In this document: one piece after another, positions 19,800 through 20,582 of the stretch
How positions within the stretch are numbered: position 1 is the stretch's first letter
Layout of the letters: the number at the start of each line of letters is the position of its first letter
Virus record (IMG/VR): IMGVR_UViG_3300046777_001203
Coordinates: 1-20,582 of that record
Source of the DNA: a virus
Length of the DNA: 20,582 bases
Reading direction: 5' to 3' (one strand)
Notes under the pieces: model-generated
The model's database searches: none
Told to the model about the DNA's origin: nothing
The model's input: only the letters and a program-made list of their open reading frames with translations
Position numbers and translations under genes: made by a program

Positions 19800-20582
19800 T
19801 TAACCTCCGAAAACCATAGCCATAGCGATGGCTACACCATTACTAACTGAGCCGGTAGGCCCTGTCGGCCCGGTAGTCCCCGCACTGCCTGTGCTTCCTG
19901 TAGGCCCGGTTGGGCCAACTGCGCCAGTGCTTCCCGTTGGTCCCGTAGGTCCGATATCTCCTTGCGGCCCTGTAGGCCCGGTGGGACCGACAGCAGTCGT
20001 ATTCTTCCAGAGGCCGGACGCGCCGTCATATACCAATGCCTGACCGCCTGTAGGAGCCGTAATCAGAACATCGTGAATCTCATCAAGCTCATAGCCGTTC
20101 TGCACCTTAACGAAGATGCGGCCAGAGTTTGAATTTACCGAGATGACGTTAGCGACATACACCAGATGCGTCGGAGCAACCGGCTTCGTGGTCTGGAATG
20201 CACCCGGAGTTGTACCAGATAGATACAGCGTCTGACCCACACTGTAAGCTGACGTATCGATGCCCTGAACAATGCCGTATTCGACGACAATGCCTTCAGC
20301 GCCGTTAGCGATAGCTTCAGCCGCAACACCGAATGTGCGGGCAGAAGTTGCGTCACCGTTAGCCTGTGCAAGCGTTACAGACGGACGCTGTCCCTGACCG
20401 CCAGAGATGTAGACGACCTGACCCTTGGCAATCGTGCTACCAGTGCCGTTGTAGCACATCTGGTAGATCATCTCGCCAATCGGCATATTGACGTTTCCGC
20501 CCTTCAGCCCAAGGACCAGCGTACCTTCGCCATTGTCCCAGCCAAGACGCGCAACAGCAGTCGCAGCCGCATTGGTTGTGTC
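19800..20582 (-). CDS. Collagen-like virion protein, 5' end missing
   Basis: The frame is open from the right window edge (20582) to TAA at 19800-19802, 260 codons without a start at the edge, so the gene is truncated here. It reads [20 protein letters not shown], then [17 protein letters not shown] (residue-equivalent start at 20486 is internal, not the true start), a beta-rich central domain ([11 protein letters not shown]..., [10 protein letters not shown]), and 46 residues of Gly-X-Y repeats ([10 protein letters not shown]...). The tail [16 protein letters not shown] follows. Such phage proteins are usually tail or fibre components; the repeats can form a collagen-type triple helix. Confidence 0.8.
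   Translation of the reverse strand, partial: DTTNAAATAVARLGWDNGEGTLVLGLKGGNVNMPIGEMIYQMCYNGTGSTIAKGQVVYISGGQGQRPSVTLAQANGDATSARTFGVAAEAIANGAEGIVVEYGIVQGIDTSAYSVGQTLYLSGTTPGAFQTTKPVAPTHLVYVANVISVNSNSGRIFVKVQNGYELDEIHDVLITAPTGGQALVYDGASGLWKNTTAVGPTGPTGPQGDIGPTGPTGSTGAVGPTGPTGSTGSAGTTGPTGPTGSVSNGVAIAMAMVFGG
19851..19988 (-). repeat. Gly-X-Y (GPT) collagen-like repeats
   Basis: About 15 Gly-X-Y triplets, mostly GPT and GST, span 46 codons. The sequence is GC-rich and repetitive, and nearly uninterrupted. In phages these tracts link domains of trimeric fibres; length variation by slippage is expected. Confidence 0.85.

Noticed and set aside
1-20582. tRNA genes, CRISPR arrays, integrase or att sites
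   Set aside because: I saw no cloverleaf with a TTCRA loop, no regularly spaced identical repeats, and no tyrosine or serine recombinase in any frame.

Overview
The window is part of a tailed double-stranded DNA bacteriophage (Caudoviricetes-like). The evidence is a lambda-style recombination set (ERF annealing protein, YqaJ exonuclease, NinB, SSB), a replication initiator with a helicase-loader-like tail, a GH19 endolysin next to small membrane proteins, and large lectin-repeat and collagen-like adhesion genes. A Gram-negative host is likely: there is a lipobox peptide, several Sec signal peptides and a GH19 lysin. Base composition looks near 50% GC and genes are packed with ATGA, GTGA or TGATG junctions. 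The mix of LamG-repeat adhesins, a nidogen-domain exported protein and a Asn/Thr-repeat exported protein recalls phages from aquatic metagenomes; that is inference, and neither host nor species can be named. No integrase is visible.

Layout: (1) Positions 4603 to 1 are a leftward regulatory and replication operon: Cro/CI-like HTH protein, DUF1064 nuclease, DnaA-domain-IV-like protein, a short leader peptide, the replication initiator carrying iteron-like repeats, then small proteins, a small lipoprotein, a possible virion-type protein and, after a probable transcriptional boundary near 1346-1391, a second HTH protein and tiny ORFs separated by identical UUCG hairpins. (2) Positions 4604-4685 are a divergent promoter region with a perfect palindrome placed to act on both promoters. 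(3) Positions 4686-8469 are a rightward recombination operon that also carries a protein combining a sigma-region-4-like helix-turn-helix with an RNA polymerase alpha-CTD-like domain, several tiny proteins and a putative nuclease. (4) Positions 8470-20582 read leftward and hold the late adhesion and lysis genes, interrupted only by an opposite-strand HNH homing-type endonuclease at 8708-9235. In transcription order these are: collagen-like protein (cut by the window end), small structural protein, two LamG adhesins sharing an N-terminal module, glycosyltransferase, XhlA-like peptide, two exported proteins, coiled-coil membrane protein, EF-hand holin-like protein, endolysin and a small membrane protein.

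How it may fit together: the initiator would bind repeats within its own gene, as O does in lambda. ERF, YqaJ, NinB and SSB would handle annealing-type recombination and concatemer formation. The divergent operator would balance leftward and rightward early transcription, and the sigma/alpha-CTD-like protein could redirect host RNA polymerase. The late genes build host-binding fibres, decorate surfaces and lyse the cell. The most interesting items are the sigma4/alpha-CTD-like protein, the iteron array in the initiator gene, the paired exported proteins, the EF-hand holin-like protein and the repeated UUCG hairpins.
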